Assembly (NCBI RefSeq): GCF_029914245.1
Contig: NZ_JARYZI010000005.1
Coordinates: forward strand, 124,001 to 188,000
Direction of reading: 5' to 3'
DNA: 64,000 bases
DNA from: Fusibacter bizertensis
GTDB lineage: Bacteria; Bacillota; Clostridia; Peptostreptococcales; Acidaminobacteraceae
Of the stretch, positions 7,952-16,891 are shown one piece after another. Below the pieces are notes generated by a model. The model ran no database searches, had not been told where the DNA came from, and saw only the letters and a list, made by a program, of their open reading frames with translations. The position numbers and the translations under genes are program-made. Every line of letters starts with the position of its first letter. Within the stretch, counting starts at the first letter, position 1.

Positions 7952-10045
7952 TTGGGAAAATATAATGAATTTCTGTATGATGACATAGGCAACGAGTATG
8001 CACGTAAAAACCTTTATTTACTCGAGCTGGCAAAACTACAAAGCAAACTCAAAACTGCAAAAGCTGAAGAAAAGTTAGAAATAAATGATGCAATAAAAAA
8101 ACTTATTAAAAACAAGAAAAATAATCCATATAATTTGGAGTTATCCTCATATAAAAGTAAGGAGAAAAATTTCCTTACTACTTTGAATGCAAAAGTTAAA
8201 GTATTTGTTAGCAATTTAGATAAGTCGATTGATGGCAAACTTAAAAAAATGGAAAAAGATCTCTTTATTAGCACAGAAAAAGCTTCATTTTATAAAAAAT
8301 ATGTTCCTCTAACACATGATGCTGCACTTGCTTACGAACGTAATTGCATCATGAGAGATCAATTGCCAGAGATTATACAAAAGTATAAAACAACAAAAGA
8401 TGAACTTACTAATGCAAAGGCGCATTTGAAACAAATTGATGTTCAAAATGAAAAAAAAGTCAAATTAGAAATCAAGGAATTTGCTTCTAAACAAAAGGCT
8501 ATTTTTAATGAAGGAAAGTTAAAGTTAAAAGAAAAGAGACATTCTAAATTAATTTCTGATAAAGCACTTAAAAATGGTATTATTGAACTTCAAAAGAAAC
8601 GTTCTGAGGCGATTAACCTTAAAAGTTATGAATCTGATAAAAAATCTACAAAAGAGTTGATAGAAAATAAAAAATACGTACTCAACAAAGGAATTAGAAG
8701 AGAACTAAATGTACTTAAATCTAATATTTCTGATTTAAGAAGAAAAACCCCTATAGAACTTAGTAAAACAAAGCCATATTTCTCAGCAATTACAGTTTTA
8801 TTTCCAGGAATAGGTCAACTTCTCAATAAACAGGCTTTAAAAGCGATAGTTTTTGCATTCGCTACACTATTTATATACGTAATTGCAATTCCTTATGCAC
8901 TTGGTTTTGGTAATTATCAAGGCAGTGGTATTTCGGGACTTATTTCTTTAGCTGAAGGAGGGAAGAAGGTAGATAAATCGCTGATCTTCATGATAGAAGG
9001 TATTGTTGCGATCTTTTTACTAATGTTTTCTGCTGCCTTGCTTATGTTGTCGTACTTTGATGTGAAAAAGGTTGAAAAAGATGCAATGAAAGGCATTAGA
9101 CCTAGAAACTGGTTTGAGTCTTATTCTAAAATTGGTCAAGAAGGTTTTCCTTATTTGGTATCTTTACCTGCTTTAATTGTAACTGTATTTATCGTTATTG
9201 TGCCTATCACAACTGCGATTATGCTTTCTTTTACCGGTATGGATCCAAAGCATCAATCTAAGTTTACTTGGGTTGGTATCGAAAATTATAAATTAATTGC
9301 AACTGGTTCTGGTCTTGCTGGATCAGTTTTCTGGTCAATACTTGGTTGGACTTTGGTCTGGACTGTTTGCGCAACTTCACTTGCAATATTTGTTGGTTTT
9401 ATGCTGGCAATTATAGCTAACAATGATCGTATAAAAGGAAAAACATTCTTTAGGGTTGTTTATCTACTGCCTTGGGCTGTTCCTGCTTTTATCACAATTA
9501 TGTTCTTTAGTATTATGTTTTCACAAAATGGTTCAATTACCACTTTGCTAGATAATTTCTTTAATATCCAGTTAACAGCTAAGACAGATCCATTTTATTC
9601 AAGAATTGTTTTGATTTTGCTACAAACGTGGCTTGGTAGTTCGTATGTGTTCTTATTATCAACAGGTGTACTTCAAGCAATCCCAGGTGATTTATACGAG
9701 GCAGCACAAATTGATGGTGCCACTGAATGGCAAAAACTAAAACGTATCACTATACCAATTGTCCTTTTCCAAACTGCACCTTTACTAGTAGGACAGTATA
9801 CGTTTAATTTTAATAATTTCTCGATCATCTATCTGTTTAATGGTGGTGGACCTTTTAATCCGTCAAAATATGGCAACTTAGCTGGAAGTACAGATTTATT
9901 GATTTCCTACATCTATAAATTGACGATGGAAAATCAATATCAATCGATTGGGGCTGCTATAACAATTGTTATATCGCTTGGACTCATGCTCTTTGCCTTT
10001 ATTGGCTTTAAGAACTCAAAAGCATTTAAGGAGGAGAGGTTATAA
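7952..10045 (+). CDS. sugar ABC transporter permease (MalF-like) with long coiled-coil N-terminus
   Basis: Inner-membrane permease, about 697 aa against ~290-515 for usual MalF-type proteins. Residues 1-270 are charged, Lys/Glu-rich and probably coiled coil. Residues ~276-320 form a hydrophobic hairpin with FPGIGQLLNKQ, resembling the TM2-type motif. Another helix lies at ~346-370, and the permease core from ~395 to the end carries the EAA loop EAAQIDGATEWQKLKRITIP that contacts the ATPase. TTG at 7952 is chosen as start because AAAGGTGGG (7937-7945) precedes it; a GTG at 7919 has no RBS and would overlap the previous gene. The start is uncertain, the core function is not. Confidence 0.88.
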   Translation: MGKYNEFLYDDIGNEYARKNLYLLELAKLQSKLKTAKAEEKLEINDAIKKLIKNKKNNPYNLELSSYKSKEKNFLTTLNAKVKVFVSNLDKSIDGKLKKMEKDLFISTEKASFYKKYVPLTHDAALAYERNCIMRDQLPEIIQKYKTTKDELTNAKAHLKQIDVQNEKKVKLEIKEFASKQKAIFNEGKLKLKEKRHSKLISDKALKNGIIELQKKRSEAINLKSYESDKKSTKELIENKKYVLNKGIRRELNVLKSNISDLRRKTPIELSKTKPYFSAITVLFPGIGQLLNKQALKAIVFAFATLFIYVIAIPYALGFGNYQGSGISGLISLAEGGKKVDKSLIFMIEGIVAIFLLMFSAALLMLSYFDVKKVEKDAMKGIRPRNWFESYSKIGQEGFPYLVSLPALIVTVFIVIVPITTAIMLSFTGMDPKHQSKFTWVGIENYKLIATGSGLAGSVFWSILGWTLVWTVCATSLAIFVGFMLAIIANNDRIKGKTFFRVVYLLPWAVPAFITIMFFSIMFSQNGSITTLLDNFFNIQLTAKTDPFYSRIVLILLQTWLGSSYVFLLSTGVLQAIPGDLYEAAQIDGATEWQKLKRITIPIVLFQTAPLLVGQYTFNFNNFSIIYLFNGGGPFNPSKYGNLAGSTDLLISYIYKLTMENQYQSIGAAITIVISLGLMLFAFIGFKNSKAFKEERL

Positions 10046-10953
10046 TGAAAAAATCAGATAAGAAAAAATCAGATAAGAAAAATAAACTATACCTTTCTGA
10101 TAAACAACCTCTAAGTACAGTTGGAAAACTCATGCTTTTTCTATCTTATATTGTATTATTTGCTTGGGCGCTTATTATCTTATTACCGCTCGCTGATATG
10201 GTTGTTTCGGCATTTAATGGTCGACAAGAGCAGTATATAATGCTAAATGATAATTTTCAGTTTTCTTTAAAACATTTTGATTACCTATTCAACGAAACAC
10301 TGTATCTAAGTTGGGTGAAAAATACTTTGTTTATTGCAATTATGACAGCGGTTATCACGTTGATCATTGTTAGTTTTACTGGATTTGCATACTCCAGATA
10401 TCGATTTAAAGGCAGAAAGGCATCTCTGATGGCTATTATGCTGATACAAACGATTCCAACATTTGCTGGTATTACAGCTTACTTTACAATGCACTCTGTT
10501 ATCTCATCAATTGCACCTTTTTTCACAAGACAAATGATGCTGATCCTGATCTATGCAGGTGGTGGGATTGCAAGTAATACTTTTATCCTCAAAGGTTACA
10601 TCGATTCAATTTCAACGGAACTCGATGATGCAGCAAGAATAGATGGATGTTCTAGCATGCAAGTTTATAGGTTGATCATAATGCCAATTGCTAAACCAAT
10701 GCTTGCGATTATTGCACTTTGGTCATTTATAGGTCCATTTATGGATTATTTATTACCACGTGTATTGCTGACTAACCCAGAATCTTATACATTGGCGGCT
10801 GGACTTTTCACTTTGATCAATGATTTCAGAACGATGAACCAACCTGCATTTGCAGCTGGTGGTTTACTAACAGCTATTCCAATCGTTGCGTTATTCATTG
10901 TACTTCAAAAACAATTGGTTTCAGGTTTATCTCAAGGTTCCGTTAAAGGTTAA
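10045..10953 (+). CDS. sugar ABC transporter permease (MalG-like)
   Basis: Second permease of the importer, 302 aa, normal for MalG. The N-terminus is very Lys/Asp/Ser-rich (two KKSDK repeats), then six membrane segments. The EAA loop ELDDAARIDGCSSMQVYRLI is near residue 190-210. The start overlaps the previous stop by one base (TAATG) with GGAGAGG upstream, so it is coupled to the first permease. It should form the heterodimeric pore with that protein. Confidence 0.95.
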   Translation: MKKSDKKKSDKKNKLYLSDKQPLSTVGKLMLFLSYIVLFAWALIILLPLADMVVSAFNGRQEQYIMLNDNFQFSLKHFDYLFNETLYLSWVKNTLFIAIMTAVITLIIVSFTGFAYSRYRFKGRKASLMAIMLIQTIPTFAGITAYFTMHSVISSIAPFFTRQMMLILIYAGGGIASNTFILKGYIDSISTELDDAARIDGCSSMQVYRLIIMPIAKPMLAIIALWSFIGPFMDYLLPRVLLTNPESYTLAAGLFTLINDFRTMNQPAFAAGGLLTAIPIVALFIVLQKQLVSGLSQGSVKG

Positions 10954-10985
10954 GTCATTAAAAAATGTGATTTTAGGAGGCTAAA

Positions 10986-12071
10986 ATGAACGTAGTACTT
11001 AAAAATATTGGTAAGAAGTATGAGGGTAGAGAAGAATTTACCCTTAAAGATATAAATTTGGAAATTGCAGACAAAGATTTTTGTGTTATACTAGGACCAT
11101 CGGGTTGCGGAAAAACAACTTTGCTAAGAATGATTGCTGGCCTAAATTCAATCACTGAAGGCGATTTGTTGTTTGATAAAAAAAGAATGAATAAAGTACC
11201 ATCTAAAGATCGAGATATTGCGATGGTGTTTCAGTCGTATGCTTTATATCCTCATATGACGGTGTATGATAATATGGCATTTTCACTTTCTATGCGTAAA
11301 GAACGTAAAAAAGTGATAGATGAAAGGGTTATGGAAGCTGCGGAACTATTACAAATCAAGGAGTACCTTTATTCTAAGCCATCTGATATATCTGGTGGTC
11401 AAAGACAAAGGGTAGCACTTGGTAGAGCAATGGTAAGAAAACCTAGTGTTTTCTTAATGGATGAACCATTATCAAACCTAGATGCAAAACTTAGAGAGCA
11501 TATGAGAGTTGAACTTGTTAGGCTCCATAAGGCTCTTGGTACGACCTCAATTTATGTAACACATGATCAAACTGAAGCCATGACCATGGCAACAAAAATT
11601 GTACTTATGAATGATGGAAAAATTCAACAAGCTGGTAAACCTGATGAGTTTTACAATCGACCTGAGAATATTTTTGTCGCTAAGTTTATTGGTTCTCCAA
11701 CGATGAATATCATTGAAGGGATCATAAAAGAAGGAAAATTCGTTGCTGACCATGGCTTGATTGAGATTACGCCAAGTCCTAACGATGCGCTTAAATTAAA
11801 ACCTTTTGAAGGCAAATTAGTTTCAGTAGGAATTAGACCAGAACGTTTTGAAAGTGGTGGGGAGTTTGGCGATACATTCAGTGCTACCGTTGATGTCGTC
11901 GAAATGCTTGGTAAAGAAAAAATCTTATACGCAAGACTAGATAATGGTTCTGAGCTAGTCATTTCAACACCTGGTCACTTTGAATACGCTGTAGATGAAG
12001 TACATTCTTTTGGTTTTGATGTCGGCGCAATACACTTTTTTGATACTGTGACAGGTTTAAGAATCAACTAG
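10986..12071 (+). CDS. sugar ABC transporter ATP-binding protein (MalK/MsmX/UgpC family)
   Basis: ATPase of the importer, 361 aa. Walker A GPSGCGKTTL, Q-loop MVFQSYALYPHM, signature ISGGQRQRVALGRA, Walker B VFLMDEPLSNLD and switch His VTHDQTEA are all intact. The C-terminal ~120 residues are the regulatory OB/TOBE region found in MalK-type ATPases. AGGAGG precedes the ATG. It follows both permeases and precedes the LacI regulator, giving a complete importer in one operon; in many Firmicutes one such ATPase also serves other sugar transporters. Confidence 0.95.
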   Translation: MNVVLKNIGKKYEGREEFTLKDINLEIADKDFCVILGPSGCGKTTLLRMIAGLNSITEGDLLFDKKRMNKVPSKDRDIAMVFQSYALYPHMTVYDNMAFSLSMRKERKKVIDERVMEAAELLQIKEYLYSKPSDISGGQRQRVALGRAMVRKPSVFLMDEPLSNLDAKLREHMRVELVRLHKALGTTSIYVTHDQTEAMTMATKIVLMNDGKIQQAGKPDEFYNRPENIFVAKFIGSPTMNIIEGIIKEGKFVADHGLIEITPSPNDALKLKPFEGKLVSVGIRPERFESGGEFGDTFSATVDVVEMLGKEKILYARLDNGSELVISTPGHFEYAVDEVHSFGFDVGAIHFFDTVTGLRIN

Positions 12072-12119
12072 ATTACAAAATATTATAAAATTGAACTTAC
12101 TTTAAGGAAGTGATGTTAT

Positions 12120-13118
12120 ATGGCAATTACTATAAAAGATGTTGCAAAACTAGCAAATGTATCCCCATCAACTGTTTCTAGAGTCATATCTCAAAGTCCT
12201 AGAATTAGTGATGCAACAAAAAAACTTGTCTATTCAGCAATGGACGAGCTAAAATACAAGCCCAATGCCATAGCAAGAAATTTAGCAAATGCTTCTACTA
12301 AAACACTTGGATTAATCATTCCAAATCAAGATGAAAATCTATTTAAAAATCCTTTTTTCATACAAGCAATGCGTGGAATAAGCATATATGCTCAAAAAAA
12401 GAATTACAAAATTATGTTCAATTACGGTGCAAGTCCTGAAGATGAGCTTAGTTTTGTACATGAGTTTGTGAATTCAAAGTGGGTAGATGGGATTATTCTA
12501 CTTACGGCATATGAAAACGATTTATGCATAGAGTATTTAAGTGAAGAAGCCTTTCCTTTTGTTGTTGTTGGTAGACCTTATAATATTCACGACATCATGT
12601 GGGTTGATAATGATAATTTTCAAGCAACTTATAACCTTGTTAATTCTTTGATACAAAAGGGTTGCCAGGATATAGCGTTTGTTGGTGGTCCGCAGAAATA
12701 TATATTTTCAAAAGACCGTTTAGAAGGGTACAAAAGAGCTTTAGAATTGAGAAATTTAACAGTTAATAAGGACTTAATTATAGAAGCAAAAGATTTTACT
12801 GAAGAAGATGGTTATCAATCTATGGCTAAAATATGTGCAATAAAAGTGCCTCATGCAGTAGTAACGACTGATGATCTTCTTGGTTTTGGTGTTCTAAAAT
12901 ACCTTAGAGAGCATGAGTTAAATGTTAAAGTAACGGGTTTTAACAATATTCCACTATCAGAATATCAAAATCCAGCCCTTACTTCTGTTGATATCAAAGC
13001 AGAGGATCTAGGGTATAATGCGGCCAAGTTACTCATCAAGGCACTAGAAGGCGTTGAAAATACAGTTAATCACTATATTGTAGGGACTGAACTTGTAGAA
13101 CGCGAATCAACATTATAA
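12120..13118 (+). CDS. LacI family transcriptional regulator
   Basis: Sugar-responsive repressor, 332 aa. The N-terminal helix-turn-helix and hinge helix are clear (ITIKDVAKLANVSPSTVSRV, then YKPNAIARNLAN), followed by a periplasmic-binding-protein-like sensor domain from residue ~60. Start at 12120 with AAGGAAG upstream. It is the last gene of the sugar ABC cluster and likely binds the CG-centred palindrome at 5896-5913. A bidirectional terminator follows. Its effector is presumably the transported sugar. Confidence 0.93.
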   Translation: MAITIKDVAKLANVSPSTVSRVISQSPRISDATKKLVYSAMDELKYKPNAIARNLANASTKTLGLIIPNQDENLFKNPFFIQAMRGISIYAQKKNYKIMFNYGASPEDELSFVHEFVNSKWVDGIILLTAYENDLCIEYLSEEAFPFVVVGRPYNIHDIMWVDNDNFQATYNLVNSLIQKGCQDIAFVGGPQKYIFSKDRLEGYKRALELRNLTVNKDLIIEAKDFTEEDGYQSMAKICAIKVPHAVVTTDDLLGFGVLKYLREHELNVKVTGFNNIPLSEYQNPALTSVDIKAEDLGYNAAKLLIKALEGVENTVNHYIVGTELVERESTL

Positions 13119-13135
13119 TTACTATTTTATAAATT

Positions 13136-13193
13136 AAAGAGTTGATTGTTCAATATGATAAGTCATCATATTTGAACAATCAACTCTTTTTAT
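13136..13193. terminator. bidirectional terminator between lacI-type gene and csoR
   Basis: Long hairpin AAAGAGTTGATTGTTCAA paired with TTGAACAATCAACTCTTT, with A-rich flank on the left and T run on the right, so it can stop transcription from both convergent genes. Confidence 0.85.
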
Positions 13194-13207
13194 TTTGTCG
13201 AAATAAA

Positions 13208-13528
13208 CTATTTTTTCATTAGTTTTTCAAGGGTTATCATGAATTCGTCAATGACTTCATTTTCACCTTGTTGAAGCCTGTCAATCACACATGTTTTAAT
13301 ATGTTTCTCTAAAATCACCCTAGAAAGAGCATTTAGTGCAGATTGTGCGGCGGCAATTTGATTTAAAATATCATCACAATATACATCTTTTTCAAGCATT
13401 CCTTTAACACCTCGAATTTGACCTTCTATTCGATTGCAGCGATTAAGTAGTGCTTTACGTTCTTTTTCGGAACGATGCGTTATTCGATTACAGTTACAAA
13501 CCGGAGTTGTTTCAAGTTCATTCATCAT
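13208..13528 (-). CDS. csoR: CsoR-type copper-sensing repressor
   Basis: All-helical Cu(I)-sensing repressor, 106 aa. The three copper ligands keep the spacing of the family: Cys51, His76 and Cys80 (25 and 4 residues apart, in VYCDD and HIKTC). The first 20 residues add a CNC plus His motif not needed for the core fold. It is 8 bp downstream of copA in the same operon, with AAGGTGG before the start. Its target is almost certainly the pair of GC-rich palindromes upstream of copA, giving release and induction when copper binds. Confidence 0.93.
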   Translation of the reverse strand: MMNELETTPVCNCNRITHRSEKERKALLNRCNRIEGQIRGVKGMLEKDVYCDDILNQIAAAQSALNALSRVILEKHIKTCVIDRLQQGENEVIDEFMITLEKLMKK

Positions 13529-13536
13529 ATACCACC

Positions 13537-15990
13537 TTATTTTACTTTATAAGTTTTTAAACGAAGTGCATTGGTAAGAACAGATACCGAACTCATGGAC
13601 ATAGCTGCAGCAGCTATAACTGGATTAAGCAAAGGCCCTCCAAATAGATAGAGTCCACCAGCTGCAACAGGGATTCCTATAACATTATATATAAATGCCC
13701 AGAATAGGTTTTGCTTTATGTTTCTAATGGTAGCACGACTTAACCCTATGGCACTGACGACATCTAAAAGATCGTTTCTCATAAGGACAATATCAGCAGA
13801 TTCCATGGCTACATCAGTTCCAGATCCAATTGCGATACCAATATGTGCCTGTGCAAGTGCAGGTGCATCATTGATGCCATCACCAACCATGGCTACAACT
13901 TTGCCTTCGTCTTGTAGTTTTTTCACAGCAGAAGCTTTTTCGCCAGGCAACACTTCAGCTAAGATATCATCAATACCGACAGAATCTGCAATAGCTTTGG
14001 CGGTCTTTTTATGATCGCCAGTGATCATCATTGTACGAATATTCATCTCATGAAGTTTCTTAATCGCTATAACTGAGTTTTCTTTAAGTACATCGGCAGC
14101 ACCTATTATCCCAGCCAGTTTACCATCAACAGCCAATAACATTGGTGTTTTACCTTCTAATGCGAGTCGATCAAAATCAGTTGCAAAGGAATCAAACTCG
14201 ACATTTTCTGAACTGAGTAATTTGATATTTCCAAGTAAGATTGTGTGATTGTTAATTAAAGCTTTGATACCATGACCAGGAATTTCTTCAAATTTAGCGA
14301 GTTCACTTCTTTTGATGTTACTTTCAATTCCTTTTTTAATGATGGCCACTGCTAGAGGATGCTCACTGCCATATTCTACAGAATATGCATAACTTAACAC
14401 GTCATCATCTGTAAAGTTCTCATAACTTATAATGTCTGTAACTTCAGGTTTTCCTTTGGTTAATGTGCCAGTTTTATCAAAAATAATCGTATCAATTTTA
14501 TGTGCAGTTTCAAGTGCTTCACCACTTTTAACGAGGATACCAAGTTCTGCACCTTTACCTGTGCCAACCATGATGGCAGTAGGGGTTGCAAGGCCAAGTG
14601 CACATGGACAAGCAATTACAAGAACAGCTATAAAGACTTTAAGTGTAAAAATCAAATCTTGACCTGAAAACATCCAAGCCAATGCAGATATAAGAGCAAT
14701 GCCAAATACAACAGGTACAAAATAACCAGATATGATATCTGCCATACGAGCGATAGGCGCTTTACTACCTTGCGCTTGCTCAACTAATTTTATGATCTGT
14801 GCAAGTGCTGTTTCATTACCAACTTTATTTGCTTTGTATTTAATGATACCTGTTTTATTGATACTTGCAGCAAATACAGAATCGTCAATCTGTTTGTCTA
14901 TAGGCATACTTTCTCCGGTTAACATAGATTCATCAACAGTTGAGTAACCTTCTGTAATTATACCATCTACGGCAATTTTTCCGCCTGGTCTTGTAACAAC
15001 TATATCGCCAATCTCAATTTCTTCAACTGGCATCTCAATTTCTTCACCGTTAATGAGAACGATAGCCGTTTTGGGGGTCAATCCCATTAATTTTTTTATG
15101 GCTTCTGATGTTTTACCTTTTGAAATCGCTTCTAAAGTTTTACCAAGTAGGATCAAAGTGATAATTACACCTGCAGTTTCAAAATACATATGCTCAACAG
15201 CCATATGATCTCCTGAGACAATTTGGTAAACAGAGAAAAAGCTATAAAGTAATGCTGCAGAAGTTCCTATAGCAATAAGTGAATCCATGTTTGGTGATAG
15301 GTGGAATATCTGTCTGTAACCAACAGTATAAAACTTTCGCCCTGCCCATATAACGGGTAAAACCAAAAGCATCTGTATAACTGCGTATATTAATGGATGT
15401 TCCATTGGCGCGATAGCACTTGGAAATGGGAATCCAATCATAGGCGCCATTGCTATATAGAAAAGTGGAATTGAGAAAAGGGCTGATAGCTTCAAACGGT
15501 TCTTTAAGCTGTTTATTTCTGCCATTTTTCTTCTTTGATCTTCATCAACATCTCTTTTTACTTGGATTTCCTTAGGTGTATAGCCAAGTTTTGTGATATG
15601 ACTTTTTATTTCTGATAATCTAATTTCATCAGGGTTGTATTTAATTTGAGCAACTTCAGTTGCAAGATTAACCGAGATACTAGATACACCTTGTTGTTTT
15701 GATAACTTCCTTTCAATAGCCGCACTACATGATGCACAAGTCATCCCCTCAATTGGAATGGTAATCTCTTTATCTAGGGATTTAGGCTTTGCTTCATATC
15801 CAGCTTTCTTTATAGATTCAATAATATTATCTTGAGTAACCATTTCTTCATTATAAGTAATGGTTAATTTTTCAGTTGATAGATTTACATTTGAAGTATC
15901 AACACCATTAATTTTTCCTGTAACGCGTTCAACAGCACTTGAACATGATGCGCATGTCATGCCTTTAACATCATAAACTTCTGTTTTCAT
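13537..15990 (-). CDS. copA: copper-exporting P1B-type ATPase
   Basis: Membrane ATPase that pumps Cu(I) out of the cell, 817 aa. Two heavy-metal-associated domains are at the N-terminus, each with GMTCASC (first Cys pair 13/16, second near 83-90). Then membrane helices, the actuator TGES motif, the metal-binding CPC at about 460-462, the phosphorylated Asp of DKTGTLT near 503 and the hinge GDGINDAPA. AAGGAG precedes the start. It leads the copA-csoR operon under two CsoR boxes. CPC with CsoR control supports copper rather than zinc or cadmium. Confidence 0.96.
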   Translation of the reverse strand: MKTEVYDVKGMTCASCSSAVERVTGKINGVDTSNVNLSTEKLTITYNEEMVTQDNIIESIKKAGYEAKPKSLDKEITIPIEGMTCASCSAAIERKLSKQQGVSSISVNLATEVAQIKYNPDEIRLSEIKSHITKLGYTPKEIQVKRDVDEDQRRKMAEINSLKNRLKLSALFSIPLFYIAMAPMIGFPFPSAIAPMEHPLIYAVIQMLLVLPVIWAGRKFYTVGYRQIFHLSPNMDSLIAIGTSAALLYSFFSVYQIVSGDHMAVEHMYFETAGVIITLILLGKTLEAISKGKTSEAIKKLMGLTPKTAIVLINGEEIEMPVEEIEIGDIVVTRPGGKIAVDGIITEGYSTVDESMLTGESMPIDKQIDDSVFAASINKTGIIKYKANKVGNETALAQIIKLVEQAQGSKAPIARMADIISGYFVPVVFGIALISALAWMFSGQDLIFTLKVFIAVLVIACPCALGLATPTAIMVGTGKGAELGILVKSGEALETAHKIDTIIFDKTGTLTKGKPEVTDIISYENFTDDDVLSYAYSVEYGSEHPLAVAIIKKGIESNIKRSELAKFEEIPGHGIKALINNHTILLGNIKLLSSENVEFDSFATDFDRLALEGKTPMLLAVDGKLAGIIGAADVLKENSVIAIKKLHEMNIRTMMITGDHKKTAKAIADSVGIDDILAEVLPGEKASAVKKLQDEGKVVAMVGDGINDAPALAQAHIGIAIGSGTDVAMESADIVLMRNDLLDVVSAIGLSRATIRNIKQNLFWAFIYNVIGIPVAAGGLYLFGGPLLNPVIAAAAMSMSSVSVLTNALRLKTYKVK

Positions 15991-16037
15991 AAAAACTCCT
16001 TTGTATATTAAGTAGTAACTTAAACTTTCTATTTGTC

Positions 16038-16095
16038 ATATACCCCTAGGGGGTATGTTTAATCATATAATACCCCTAGGGGGTATAATTGTCAA
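16038..16095 (-). promoter_or_regulatory. copA promoter with two CsoR operators
   Basis: On the - strand TTGACA (16095-16090), a 17-nt spacer and TATTAT (16072-16067). Two copies of the palindrome ATACCCCTAGGGGGTAT lie at about 16040-16056 and 16070-16086, 30 bp apart. One fills the spacer and the other covers the region just after the start site. The form matches known CsoR operators, so copper-dependent derepression is well supported. Confidence 0.88.
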
Positions 16096-16172
16096 GGATA
16101 TTTAATGCTTATGTCATTGTAAAATAGCTTGGATTATAATATCATATTACTAGTATACAAGTGAGGTGCAAT

Positions 16173-16847
16173 ATGAATAGATTAGCAGTAAAAATCAAAG
16201 AAGCTAGAATAAAAGCTAAAATGAGTGAAAAGGACTTAGCGAAAGCATGTGGTCAAAATATAAATTACATTTTACAAATTGAATCTGGTAAAAAAGTAAT
16301 TAACGAAAAAATAGCAGAACAAATTCTTAAGATACTTGGAGAAAAAATTGATTTGTTTCAAGATCAAGAAGAAGAGAAGAAGACTATCGTTAAACAACCT
16401 GAAGTAAAAAAACAACTTTCTAAGGAAGAAAGTAAAGCAATTACACCTACTGGTCAATGGGCGGATGCGCTATCAGGCGTAATCAAAACATATCCTATTG
16501 TAGATGAAAATGGAAAAGTAGTAGGCACTAAAGAATTATCAATAATCAGCAAGAAAATTGATGGTGTCCTGTATGATAAAGTGAGTTTTGTTAAGTTATC
16601 TCATACTGAAATGCCACAACATCGTTTATTAAAAGATGATATTATAACGCTACAAAATACAAGTGACTATTCAAGTAATGGAATCTATTATATTGAATAT
16701 GAACAAAAAAAAGCCGTTAGATATATAGAAAAAATTAGTAATACACAAGTCGTCATTTCTACCGGAAAAAATGAGAATGTTGTTGAGACTGGACTTAAAT
16801 CTATTAAAGTACTTGGTAAAGCCATAAAAGTTGAACATTATCTCTAA
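16173..16847 (+). CDS. XRE-type HTH regulator with S24-like C-terminal domain
   Basis: A 224-aa protein with an XRE helix-turn-helix (residues ~3-60, MSEKDLAKACGQNINYILQI), a charged linker (~65-95) and a C-terminal domain resembling the LexA/cI S24 fold. In that domain TEMPQHRLLKDDIITL aligns with the usual DSM-P-GD segment, but the catalytic Ser is replaced by Glu, so self-cleavage is unlikely. The start at 16173 follows GAGGTG; the GTG at 16161 is part of that RBS region. A terminator follows at once, so it is a single-gene unit next to the copper operon. No phage genes are nearby. The target is unknown. Confidence 0.8.
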   Translation: MNRLAVKIKEARIKAKMSEKDLAKACGQNINYILQIESGKKVINEKIAEQILKILGEKIDLFQDQEEEKKTIVKQPEVKKQLSKEESKAITPTGQWADALSGVIKTYPIVDENGKVVGTKELSIISKKIDGVLYDKVSFVKLSHTEMPQHRLLKDDIITLQNTSDYSSNGIYYIEYEQKKAVRYIEKISNTQVVISTGKNENVVETGLKSIKVLGKAIKVEHYL

Positions 16848-16871
16848 TACAGCGATTTCGCTGTATTTTTT
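16846..16871 (+). terminator. terminator after XRE regulator
   Basis: AATACAGCGA/TCGCTGTATT hairpin with a 2-nt loop and T run, overlapping the stop codon. Confidence 0.85.
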
Positions 16872-16891
16872 CTGAAAGAAAGGTGACATGA

